64,000 bases of DNA from Leptasterias polaris (lineage: Eukaryota > Echinodermata > Asteroidea > Forcipulatida > Asteriidae). This document shows positions 44,885 through 57,300 of the stretch, piece by piece (the first letter of the stretch is position 1; every line of letters begins with the position of its first letter). Location of the stretch: the NCBI GenBank assembly GCA_037783415.1, contig JAZGTN010000188.1, positions 310,001 to 374,000 of the forward strand. Direction: 5' to 3'. The position numbers and the translations under genes were made by a program. A model generated the notes under the pieces. That model was not told where the DNA came from. It saw nothing but the letters and a program-made list of their open reading frames with translations, and did not search any database.

Positions 44885-45657
44885 CTAGACTTGTGGACAA
44901 GTCGTTAAATGTCTGTCGCGGTGATAGCGGAACGGCTTTCTCGCAATATCCCGCGAGAGGGCTGCTCTGTGCGAGATTACTGCTCTCAAGACTGGTTGTG
45001 AGGGGCGACTATGAGAGGGGACGAGTTTGTTGTCAGGGGGCGACTTTGCTAGGGGCGAATTTGTAGTTGGTGACTTTGTACATGTTCTTTTTTTAAATTG
45101 GCGACTTTGCTAGGGGGCGAGTTGACTGGTTTCCGTGTCCGTTGTTTATACACACTTAATACACACAATCACTGTCGAACACATCGGGTTCAATGATTGG
45201 AGCGTATCAGTAACTATTCACGGTAGGCATATTTATTTTTATGAGGCAAAACACACATCTTAAACAATTATTATAATAATGCAGTTTAAGATAAGTTTAC
45301 TTTATTTCTTTAGTTACTAAACTAATGAAGGAGTTAACACCCACAAAACACACCCACATATGTCTCAAGCGCAAGCATTCAGTACATTTACAGTAACTAA
45401 AATTAGTACTACCCTCAGATAAAATGGACTCGTCTTCATGATCGTCGCTACAGCAACCGTAATGTACACTGTGTCCGTACATGAATAAATGAATATGTAC
45501 CGCCGGCGGGTTTCACAAGTAGTTAATGACGAAGAGTCAGCAGCCAGCAACTTCGCGCGAGAGCAGTGATCTCGCGAGAGCATTCTTTATTAGGCTACAA
45601 CACCACACGCGACTCGACTCACCGCGACCATCATTAACGACTTGTCAACAAGTCTAG
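44885..45657. mobile_element. 773-bp non-autonomous element with inverted ends
   Basis: The left end CTAGACTTGTGGACAAGTCG (44,885 on) and the right end (reverse complement at 45,638-45,657) match with one change, and the match extends to about 40 bp including GTCGCGGTGA. Each tip is itself a palindrome (GACTTGT/ACAAGTC). If the TA inside CTAG is the target duplication, it would be Tc1/mariner-like, but this is a guess. CTCGCGAGAG-like palindromes lie inside both ends. No ORF encodes a transposase. Confidence 0.6.
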
Positions 45658-46005
45658 TTAATTTCCCATGTGGGGGACAGAATCTCCGGGGGACAGATTT
45701 CCTTCTCAGACTTAGACTTGGTTCCAAGTCTGTGCTCGTGGTTTTTAGTCTACCTGATAGCCAATACATAATTGCCTGAAATAGCGCCCTCTTGTGGATT
45801 AACCTCCGTCTTTAACCTACGATCACATTGCGAGTTAGACCGCGTGATAGCCATTCTGCGGGGGAAATTTTGTGTGGCTGATGCAGAAAAATAACCGCGA
45901 TCTCAGACTTGAAATCAAGTCTATCTCAGACTTGAAATAGCAGCGTCGTGGATAATTAAAAAGTTGCTATTGGTGGCGCTATTTACTTTTTATTTTGTAC
46001 ACATA
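45658..46005. other. short palindromes next to the satellite
   Basis: Two perfect-arm palindromes share the AGACTTG tip of the preceding element: 45,714-45,731 (AGACTTGG/CCAAGTCT) and 45,905-45,922 (AGACTTGA/TCAAGTCT). ATAGCGCC at 45,781 is inverted at 45,975-45,982 (GGCGCTAT). They look like remnants of several small inverted-repeat elements. Confidence 0.5.
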
Positions 46006-46487
46006 TGGGCGCACGACACCAAATAAGCCAGAATTAATGCGCCAAGCTACTTATCATAATTTGTAAACCCACAACTTATTTTTAATTACAACGTTTTGGG
46101 GGTCATGCAATTAATAGATTGTGTAAATATAATAATCTATCACAACCTGGGGGTTCTGTGCTTCAACTTTTGAGGAGACTTGATAAATTTAGGCGTTAAA
46201 GTTGGCCCTATTTGACCGGGTAAGTGGAGAAGTGCTTCACGAAAACTGGCAGCAAGTCGGTTTTGGAAAAATACAAATTTTCGCGGTTTTTTCTTCTGGG
46301 GTAGTTAGCAAAAATTCCAAACGGCTGACCTGGCAAAAATTGAAAAGAATTCTGAAGTTCAGTCGTCCGAAAATATGTTTGATTGGTTTTCAAGAGGCTG
46401 AGAGACTTTCACGATTTTTGAGTATTTTTGAATATTTATCATTTAGCATTGGTTCCTATGGGAGTTTATTTAGTGTGGTGCGCCCTA
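46006..46487. mobile_element. MITE-like element, first copy at the satellite edge
   Basis: Left tip TATGGGCGCACGACACC is one base shorter and one base different from the tip in the later units (TATAGGGCGCACCACACC). The right tip is GTGTGGTGCGCCCTA. The rest matches the other units apart from the T5 run. Flanking DNA left of it is not satellite, so the array begins at this element's end. Confidence 0.75.
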
Positions 46488-46515
46488 TATATACAACATG
46501 GCGGCGCCCGTGCAG
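46484..46515 (+). promoter_or_regulatory. TATA-like stretch plus YY1-type motif (in every unit)
   Basis: CCTATATATACAACATGGCG then GCGCC. CAACATGGCGGC fits the YY1 consensus (AANATGGCGGC) seen around start sites of many animal genes, here just right of the MITE tip and a TATATATA run. The ATG opens only a 20-codon frame. Promoter activity is not shown by sequence. Confidence 0.35.
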
Positions 46516-46944
46516 CCATGTTTGTGTTCTGTTTACATTTATGTAGGCTTGAAACAACGACAGTAATGAGTTGTGTGGGGGCATTGTTTGTCACTTTGTT
46601 GCTGTTTTTACATTGGATACATCATTTCTTTGACTGTAAACTGTTATATAGCAATAATGTTTCTATTTCCTCAAATTACAATACATTTATTAACCGAGAA
46701 TAATTCAACGTTTCACACTCAAAGAGGGGTTTGCTTTCTAAACCTGCATGGTTAAACTATGAAAAGTAATAAGTATGAGACTGACGGTTTTAGTCACATT
46801 CAAAGAATCATGAGCCAACGTGGCTGGTTGAATATGAAAAAGGAGAGAAAAACCACCAACAGACTATTTGAAGAGGAGTAGGGGAGGTGGTGGATATGTC
46901 ATCATATATGTCAAGTTTCCGGAAGGTGAATGCACTCTGATGCG

Positions 46945-47215
46945 TGTGAAACCCTAGGCCTAGCCCCCAACCAGCAGCCTAAACCCTACACTATACTGTA
47001 CAACCCTCGGCAAAAACCGTAGCCGTCAGCCCAAACCCCAGCCCCCAGCCCAAACCCTACACCCATGCCGAATCATAGCCCCCAGCCCTAACCCTAGCCC
47101 CTAGCCGAAATCATAGCCCCAGCCCAAACCCTAACCCCCAGCCGAGCCTACCCCCAAAGCCCAAAACCCTAGCCGTCAGCCCGGACCCTATCCCCCAGCC
47201 CAAACACCTTATTAG
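46945..47215. repeat. C-rich telomere-like block (recurs in every satellite unit)
   Basis: About 270 bp built of degenerate AGCCC(C/A)AAACCCTA, CCCTAACCCTAG and CCCCAGCC words. On the other strand this is GGGTTTGGGCT/TTAGGG-like, with many G3-G5 tracts. The next copies are at about 48,808, 50,671 and so on at each unit period. Confidence 0.85.
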
Positions 47216-47867
47216 CTTACAGTCTTAACTCTTAACTATATAGTCCAATTGTTCCCGTTCACCCACAATTTATTAACCGTAAAGTGCTCTGGAAGGGCAT
47301 TTTGCAACAAGCCCCGCCCACGCCCCGCCCACCCATTCACCCCCCTTATCCCTTATCAGCTAGGTAAAATGAAACTTGGAATGACATTTAAACGTGGTAA
47401 AATGACCTATGTATATTCTTTTTTGTTATAAAGTTCACCATTTTAAACTCAATATGAATACATGGTTAAAAATGTTGGCGGGTAAGCAAAATCTGCCCCC
47501 CCCCCCTTCTCAGGCCCTCCCTCTTCAATCCCCTTTCCCTTTTACAGCTTCCACATTAGTTAACCCCCTCTTGTCAACTATTAAAAATAATTGTAAGGCG
47601 TTTAGAATCGTATAACTAAAAAAAAAAGAGATACGTTTATAACTTGTTGAGTGACTAGGATTTGGATATAACAATTACTGACTTGTGTAATGCAGGTTTT
47701 TCTTATCGCATTGCTTAGAGTACATGTAAATGCTCAAACATGTTTGACCTTGTTGTAGACGAACGCAATAACATTTCCAATTAATTTTTTCAGATATCAA
47801 GTCAGTGACTTATTTTCAACAATTTAAGCATACTTTTTTAACCATAAAGAATAATTAAGTGCCCTTA

Positions 47868-48350
47868 TAGGGCGCACCACACCAAATAAGCCAGAATTAA
47901 TGCGCCAAGCTACTTATCATAATTTGTAAACCCACAACTTATTTTTAATTACAACGTTTTGGGGGTCATGCAATTAATAGATTGTGTAAATATAATAATC
48001 TATCACAACCTGGGGGTTCTGTGCTTCAACTTTTGAGGAGACTTGATAAATTTAGGCGTTAAAGTTGGCCCTATTTGACCGGGTAAGTGGAGAAGTGCTT
48101 CACGAAAACTGGCAGCAAGTCGGTTTTGGAAAAATACAAATTTTCGCGGTTTTTTCTTCTGGGGTAGTTAGCAAAAATTCCAAACGGCTGACCTGGCAAA
48201 AATTGAAAAGAATTCTGAAGTTCAGTCGTCCGAAAATATGTTTGATTGGTTTTCAAGAGGCTGAGAGACTTTCACGATTTTTGAGTATTTTTGAATATTT
48301 ATCATTTAGCATTGGTTCCTATGGGAGTTTATTTAGTGTGGTGCGCCCTA
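47868..48350. mobile_element. MITE-like element inside satellite unit 2 (type copy)
   Basis: 483 bp with inverted ends: TAGGGCGCACCACAC at the left and its exact inverse at the right, extending with few changes through (C/T)AAATAA(G/A)C to about 24 bp. TA flanks both ends, so a TA duplication is possible. No transposase frame. The same element starts each unit: 49,731, 51,595, 53,460, 55,324, 57,188, 59,053, 60,917 and 62,782. Confidence 0.75.
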
Positions 48351-51300
48351 TATATACAACATGGCGGCGCCCGTGCAGCCATGTTTGTGTTCTGTTTACA
48401 TTTATGTAGGCTTGAAACAACGACAGTAATGAGTTGTGTGGGGGCATTGTTTGTCACTTTGTTGCTGTTTTTACATTGGATACATCATTTCTTTGACTGT
48501 AAACTGTTATATAGCAATAATGTTTCTATTTCCTCAAATTACAATACATTTATTAACCGAGAATAATTCAACGTTTCACACTCAAAGAGGGGTTTGCTTT
48601 CTAAACCTGCATGGTTAAACTATGAAAAGTAATAAGTATGAGACTGACGGTTTTAGTCACATTCAAAGAATCATGAGCCAACGTGGCTGGTTGAATATGA
48701 AAAAGGAGAGAAAAACCACCAACAGACTATTTGAAGAGGAGTAGGGGAGGTGGTGGATATGTCATCATATATGTCAAGTTTCCGGAAGGTGAATGCACTC
48801 TGATGCGTGTGAAACCCTAGGCCTAGCCCCCAACCAGCAGCCTAAACCCTACACTATACTGTACAACCCTCGGCAAAAACCGTAGCCGTCAGCCCAAACC
48901 CCAGCCCCCAGCCCAAACCCTACACCCATGCCGAATCATAGCCCCCAGCCCTAACCCTAGCCCCTAGCCGAAATCATAGCCCCAGCCCAAACCCTAACCC
49001 CCAGCCGAGCCTACCCCCAAAGCCCAAAACCCTAGCCGTCAGCCCGGACCCTATCCCCCAGCCCAAACACCTTATTAGCTTACAGTCTTAACTCTTAACT
49101 ATATAGTCCAATTGTTCCCGTTCACCCACAATTTATTAACCGTAAAGTGCTCTGGAAGGGCATTTTGCAACAAGCCCCGCCCACGCCCCGCCCACCCATT
49201 CACCCCCCTTATCCCTTATCAGCTAGGTAAAATGAAACTTGGAATGACATTTAAACGTGGTAAAATGACCTATGTATATTCTTTTTTGTTATAAAGTTCA
49301 CCATTTTAAACTCAATATGAATACATGGTTAAAAATGTTGGCGGGTAAGCAAAATCTGCCCCCCCCCCCTTCTCAGGCCCTCCCTCTTCAATCCCCTTTC
49401 CCTTTTACAGCTTCCACATTAGTTAACCCCCTCTTGTCAACTATTAAAAATAATTGTAAGGCGTTTAGAATCGTATAACTAAAAAAAAAAGAGATACGTT
49501 TATAACTTGTTGAGTGACTAGGATTTGGATATAACAATTACTGACTTGTGTAATGCAGGTTTTTCTTATCGCATTGCTTAGAGTACATGTAAATGCTCAA
49601 ACATGTTTGACCTTGTTGTAGACGAACGCAATAACATTTCCAATTAATTTTTTCAGATATCAAGTCAGTGACTTATTTTCAACAATTTAAGCATACTTTT
49701 TTAACCATAAAGAATAATTAAGTGCCCTTATAGGGCGCACCACACCAAATAAGCCAGAATTAATGCGCCAAGCTACTTATCATAATTTGTAAACCCACAA
49801 CTTATTTTTAATTACAACGTTTTGGGGGTCATGCAATTAATAGATTGTGTAAATATAATAATCTATCACAACCTGGGGGTTCTGTGCTTCAACTTTTGAG
49901 GAGACTTGATAAATTTAGGCGTTAAAGTTGGCCCTATTTGACCGGGTAAGTGGAGAAGTGCTTCACGAAAACTGGCAGCAAGTCGGTTTTGGAAAAATAC
50001 AAATTTTCGCGGTTTTTTCTTCTGGGGTAGTTAGCAAAAATTCCAAACGGCTGACCTGGCAAAAATTGAAAAGAATTCTGAAGTTCAGTCGTCCGAAAAT
50101 ATGTTTGATTGGTTTTCAAGAGGCTGAGAGACTTTCACGATTTTTTGAGTATTTTTGAATATTTATCATTTAGCATTGGTTCCTATGGGAGTTTATTTAG
50201 TGTGGTGCGCCCTATATATACAACATGGCGGCGCCCGTGCAGCCATGTTTGTGTTCTGTTTACATTTATGTAGGCTTGAAACAACGACAGTAATGAGTTG
50301 TGTGGGGGCATTGTTTGTCACTTTGTTGCTGTTTTTACATTGGATACATCATTTCTTTGACTGTAAACTGTTATATAGCAATAATGTTTCTATTTCCTCA
50401 AATTACAATACATTTATTAACCGAGAATAATTCAACGTTTCACACTCAAAGAGGGGTTTGCTTTCTAAACCTGCATGGTTAAACTATGAAAAGTAATAAG
50501 TATGAGACTGACGGTTTTAGTCACATTCAAAGAATCATGAGCCAACGTGGCTGGTTGAATATGAAAAAGGAGAGAAAAACCACCAACAGACTATTTGAAG
50601 AGGAGTAGGGGAGGTGGTGGATATGTCATCATATATGTCAAGTTTCCGGAAGGTGAATGCACTCTGATGCGTGTGAAACCCTAGGCCTAGCCCCCAACCA
50701 GCAGCCTAAACCCTACACTATACTGTACAACCCTCGGCAAAAACCGTAGCCGTCAGCCCAAACCCCAGCCCCCAGCCCAAACCCTACACCCATGCCGAAT
50801 CATAGCCCCCAGCCCTAACCCTAGCCCCTAGCCGAAATCATAGCCCCAGCCCAAACCCTAACCCCCAGCCGAGCCTACCCCCAAAGCCCAAAACCCTAGC
50901 CGTCAGCCCGGACCCTATCCCCCAGCCCAAACACCTTATTAGCTTACAGTCTTAACTCTTAACTATATAGTCCAATTGTTCCCGTTCACCCACAATTTAT
51001 TAACCGTAAAGTGCTCTGGAAGGGCATTTTGCAACAAGCCCCGCCCACGCCCCGCCCACCCATTCACCCCCCTTATCCCTTATCAGCTAGGTAAAATGAA
51101 ACTTGGAATGACATTTAAACGTGGTAAAATGACCTATGTATATTCTTTTTTGTTATAAAGTTCACCATTTTAAACTCAATATGAATACATGGTTAAAAAT
51201 GTTGGCGGGTAAGCAAAATCTGCCCCCCCCCCCTTCTCAGGCCCTCCCTCTTCAATCCCCTTTCCCTTTTACAGCTTCCACATTAGTTAACCCCCTCTTG

Positions 51301-54300
51301 TCAACTATTAAAAATAATTGTAAGGCGTTTAGAATCGTATAACTAAAAAAAAAAGAGATACGTTTATAACTTGTTGAGTGACTAGGATTTGGATATAACA
51401 ATTACTGACTTGTGTAATGCAGGTTTTTCTTATCGCATTGCTTAGAGTACATGTAAATGCTCAAACATGTTTGACCTTGTTGTAGACGAACGCAATAACA
51501 TTTCCAATTAATTTTTTCAGATATCAAGTCAGTGACTTATTTTCAACAATTTAAGCATACTTTTTTAACCATAAAGAATAATTAAGTGCCCTTATAGGGC
51601 GCACCACACCAAATAAGCCAGAATTAATGCGCCAAGCTACTTATCATAATTTGTAAACCCACAACTTATTTTTAATTACAACGTTTTGGGGGTCATGCAA
51701 TTAATAGATTGTGTAAATATAATAATCTATCACAACCTGGGGGTTCTGTGCTTCAACTTTTGAGGAGACTTGATAAATTTAGGCGTTAAAGTTGGCCCTA
51801 TTTGACCGGGTAAGTGGAGAAGTGCTTCACGAAAACTGGCAGCAAGTCGGTTTTGGAAAAATACAAATTTTCGCGGTTTTTTCTTCTGGGGTAGTTAGCA
51901 AAAATTCCAAACGGCTGACCTGGCAAAAATTGAAAAGAATTCTGAAGTTCAGTCGTCCGAAAATATGTTTGATTGGTTTTCAAGAGGCTGAGAGACTTTC
52001 ACGATTTTTTGAGTATTTTTGAATATTTATCATTTAGCATTGGTTCCTATGGGAGTTTATTTAGTGTGGTGCGCCCTATATATACAACATGGCGGCGCCC
52101 GTGCAGCCATGTTTGTGTTCTGTTTACATTTATGTAGGCTTGAAACAACGACAGTAATGAGTTGTGTGGGGGCATTGTTTGTCACTTTGTTGCTGTTTTT
52201 ACATTGGATACATCATTTCTTTGACTGTAAACTGTTATATAGCAATAATGTTTCTATTTCCTCAAATTACAATACATTTATTAACCGAGAATAATTCAAC
52301 GTTTCACACTCAAAGAGGGGTTTGCTTTCTAAACCTGCATGGTTAAACTATGAAAAGTAATAAGTATGAGACTGACGGTTTTAGTCACATTCAAAGAATC
52401 ATGAGCCAACGTGGCTGGTTGAATATGAAAAAGGAGAGAAAAACCACCAACAGACTATTTGAAGAGGAGTAGGGGAGGTGGTGGATATGTCATCATATAT
52501 GTCAAGTTTCCGGAAGGTGAATGCACTCTGATGCGTGTGAAACCCTAGGCCTAGCCCCCAACCAGCAGCCTAAACCCTACACTATACTGTACAACCCTCG
52601 GCAAAAACCGTAGCCGTCAGCCCAAACCCCAGCCCCCAGCCCAAACCCTACACCCATGCCGAATCATAGCCCCCAGCCCTAACCCTAGCCCCTAGCCGAA
52701 ATCATAGCCCCAGCCCAAACCCTAACCCCCAGCCGAGCCTACCCCCAAAGCCCAAAACCCTAGCCGTCAGCCCGGACCCTATCCCCCAGCCCAAACACCT
52801 TATTAGCTTACAGTCTTAACTCTTAACTATATAGTCCAATTGTTCCCGTTCACCCACAATTTATTAACCGTAAAGTGCTCTGGAAGGGCATTTTGCAACA
52901 AGCCCCGCCCACGCCCCGCCCACCCATTCACCCCCCTTATCCCTTATCAGCTAGGTAAAATGAAACTTGGAATGACATTTAAACGTGGTAAAATGACCTA
53001 TGTATATTCTTTTTTGTTATAAAGTTCACCATTTTAAACTCAATATGAATACATGGTTAAAAATGTTGGCGGGTAAGCAAAATCTGCCCCCCCCCCCCTT
53101 CTCAGGCCCTCCCTCTTCAATCCCCTTTCCCTTTTACAGCTTCCACATTAGTTAACCCCCTCTTGTCAACTATTAAAAATAATTGTAAGGCGTTTAGAAT
53201 CGTATAACTAAAAAAAAAAGAGATACGTTTATAACTTGTTGAGTGACTAGGATTTGGATATAACAATTACTGACTTGTGTAATGCAGGTTTTTCTTATCG
53301 CATTGCTTAGAGTACATGTAAATGCTCAAACATGTTTGACCTTGTTGTAGACGAACGCAATAACATTTCCAATTAATTTTTTCAGATATCAAGTCAGTGA
53401 CTTATTTTCAACAATTTAAGCATACTTTTTTAACCATAAAGAATAATTAAGTGCCCTTATAGGGCGCACCACACCAAATAAGCCAGAATTAATGCGCCAA
53501 GCTACTTATCATAATTTGTAAACCCACAACTTATTTTTAATTACAACGTTTTGGGGGTCATGCAATTAATAGATTGTGTAAATATAATAATCTATCACAA
53601 CCTGGGGGTTCTGTGCTTCAACTTTTGAGGAGACTTGATAAATTTAGGCGTTAAAGTTGGCCCTATTTGACCGGGTAAGTGGAGAAGTGCTTCACGAAAA
53701 CTGGCAGCAAGTCGGTTTTGGAAAAATACAAATTTTCGCGGTTTTTTCTTCTGGGGTAGTTAGCAAAAATTCCAAACGGCTGACCTGGCAAAAATTGAAA
53801 AGAATTCTGAAGTTCAGTCGTCCGAAAATATGTTTGATTGGTTTTCAAGAGGCTGAGAGACTTTCACGATTTTTTGAGTATTTTTGAATATTTATCATTT
53901 AGCATTGGTTCCTATGGGAGTTTATTTAGTGTGGTGCGCCCTATATATACAACATGGCGGCGCCCGTGCAGCCATGTTTGTGTTCTGTTTACATTTATGT
54001 AGGCTTGAAACAACGACAGTAATGAGTTGTGTGGGGGCATTGTTTGTCACTTTGTTGCTGTTTTTACATTGGATACATCATTTCTTTGACTGTAAACTGT
54101 TATATAGCAATAATGTTTCTATTTCCTCAAATTACAATACATTTATTAACCGAGAATAATTCAACGTTTCACACTCAAAGAGGGGTTTGCTTTCTAAACC
54201 TGCATGGTTAAACTATGAAAAGTAATAAGTATGAGACTGACGGTTTTAGTCACATTCAAAGAATCATGAGCCAACGTGGCTGGTTGAATATGAAAAAGGA

Positions 54301-57300
54301 GAGAAAAACCACCAACAGACTATTTGAAGAGGAGTAGGGGAGGTGGTGGATATGTCATCATATATGTCAAGTTTCCGGAAGGTGAATGCACTCTGATGCG
54401 TGTGAAACCCTAGGCCTAGCCCCCAACCAGCAGCCTAAACCCTACACTATACTGTACAACCCTCGGCAAAAACCGTAGCCGTCAGCCCAAACCCCAGCCC
54501 CCAGCCCAAACCCTACACCCATGCCGAATCATAGCCCCCAGCCCTAACCCTAGCCCCTAGCCGAAATCATAGCCCCAGCCCAAACCCTAACCCCCAGCCG
54601 AGCCTACCCCCAAAGCCCAAAACCCTAGCCGTCAGCCCGGACCCTATCCCCCAGCCCAAACACCTTATTAGCTTACAGTCTTAACTCTTAACTATATAGT
54701 CCAATTGTTCCCGTTCACCCACAATTTATTAACCGTAAAGTGCTCTGGAAGGGCATTTTGCAACAAGCCCCGCCCACGCCCCGCCCACCCATTCACCCCC
54801 CTTATCCCTTATCAGCTAGGTAAAATGAAACTTGGAATGACATTTAAACGTGGTAAAATGACCTATGTATATTCTTTTTTGTTATAAAGTTCACCATTTT
54901 AAACTCAATATGAATACATGGTTAAAAATGTTGGCGGGTAAGCAAAATCTGCCCCCCCCCCCTTCTCAGGCCCTCCCTCTTCAATCCCCTTTCCCTTTTA
55001 CAGCTTCCACATTAGTTAACCCCCTCTTGTCAACTATTAAAAATAATTGTAAGGCGTTTAGAATCGTATAACTAAAAAAAAAAGAGATACGTTTATAACT
55101 TGTTGAGTGACTAGGATTTGGATATAACAATTACTGACTTGTGTAATGCAGGTTTTTCTTATCGCATTGCTTAGAGTACATGTAAATGCTCAAACATGTT
55201 TGACCTTGTTGTAGACGAACGCAATAACATTTCCAATTAATTTTTTCAGATATCAAGTCAGTGACTTATTTTCAACAATTTAAGCATACTTTTTTAACCA
55301 TAAAGAATAATTAAGTGCCCTTATAGGGCGCACCACACCAAATAAGCCAGAATTAATGCGCCAAGCTACTTATCATAATTTGTAAACCCACAACTTATTT
55401 TTAATTACAACGTTTTGGGGGTCATGCAATTAATAGATTGTGTAAATATAATAATCTATCACAACCTGGGGGTTCTGTGCTTCAACTTTTGAGGAGACTT
55501 GATAAATTTAGGCGTTAAAGTTGGCCCTATTTGACCGGGTAAGTGGAGAAGTGCTTCACGAAAACTGGCAGCAAGTCGGTTTTGGAAAAATACAAATTTT
55601 CGCGGTTTTTTCTTCTGGGGTAGTTAGCAAAAATTCCAAACGGCTGACCTGGCAAAAATTGAAAAGAATTCTGAAGTTCAGTCGTCCGAAAATATGTTTG
55701 ATTGGTTTTCAAGAGGCTGAGAGACTTTCACGATTTTTTGAGTATTTTTGAATATTTATCATTTAGCATTGGTTCCTATGGGAGTTTATTTAGTGTGGTG
55801 CGCCCTATATATACAACATGGCGGCGCCCGTGCAGCCATGTTTGTGTTCTGTTTACATTTATGTAGGCTTGAAACAACGACAGTAATGAGTTGTGTGGGG
55901 GCATTGTTTGTCACTTTGTTGCTGTTTTTACATTGGATACATCATTTCTTTGACTGTAAACTGTTATATAGCAATAATGTTTCTATTTCCTCAAATTACA
56001 ATACATTTATTAACCGAGAATAATTCAACGTTTCACACTCAAAGAGGGGTTTGCTTTCTAAACCTGCATGGTTAAACTATGAAAAGTAATAAGTATGAGA
56101 CTGACGGTTTTAGTCACATTCAAAGAATCATGAGCCAACGTGGCTGGTTGAATATGAAAAAGGAGAGAAAAACCACCAACAGACTATTTGAAGAGGAGTA
56201 GGGGAGGTGGTGGATATGTCATCATATATGTCAAGTTTCCGGAAGGTGAATGCACTCTGATGCGTGTGAAACCCTAGGCCTAGCCCCCAACCAGCAGCCT
56301 AAACCCTACACTATACTGTACAACCCTCGGCAAAAACCGTAGCCGTCAGCCCAAACCCCAGCCCCCAGCCCAAACCCTACACCCATGCCGAATCATAGCC
56401 CCCAGCCCTAACCCTAGCCCCTAGCCGAAATCATAGCCCCAGCCCAAACCCTAACCCCCAGCCGAGCCTACCCCCAAAGCCCAAAACCCTAGCCGTCAGC
56501 CCGGACCCTATCCCCCAGCCCAAACACCTTATTAGCTTACAGTCTTAACTCTTAACTATATAGTCCAATTGTTCCCGTTCACCCACAATTTATTAACCGT
56601 AAAGTGCTCTGGAAGGGCATTTTGCAACAAGCCCCGCCCACGCCCCGCCCACCCATTCACCCCCCTTATCCCTTATCAGCTAGGTAAAATGAAACTTGGA
56701 ATGACATTTAAACGTGGTAAAATGACCTATGTATATTCTTTTTTGTTATAAAGTTCACCATTTTAAACTCAATATGAATACATGGTTAAAAATGTTGGCG
56801 GGTAAGCAAAATCTGCCCCCCCCCCCTTCTCAGGCCCTCCCTCTTCAATCCCCTTTCCCTTTTACAGCTTCCACATTAGTTAACCCCCTCTTGTCAACTA
56901 TTAAAAATAATTGTAAGGCGTTTAGAATCGTATAACTAAAAAAAAAAGAGATACGTTTATAACTTGTTGAGTGACTAGGATTTGGATATAACAATTACTG
57001 ACTTGTGTAATGCAGGTTTTTCTTATCGCATTGCTTAGAGTACATGTAAATGCTCAAACATGTTTGACCTTGTTGTAGACGAACGCAATAACATTTCCAA
57101 TTAATTTTTTCAGATATCAAGTCAGTGACTTATTTTCAACAATTTAAGCATACTTTTTTAACCATAAAGAATAATTAAGTGCCCTTATAGGGCGCACCAC
57201 ACCAAATAAGCCAGAATTAATGCGCCAAGCTACTTATCATAATTTGTAAACCCACAACTTATTTTTAATTACAACGTTTTGGGGGTCATGCAATTAATAG

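Noticed and set aside
46945..47215. True telomere or interstitial telomere repeat
   Set aside because: The words are too irregular; only short CCCTAACCCTA pieces match a telomere unit.
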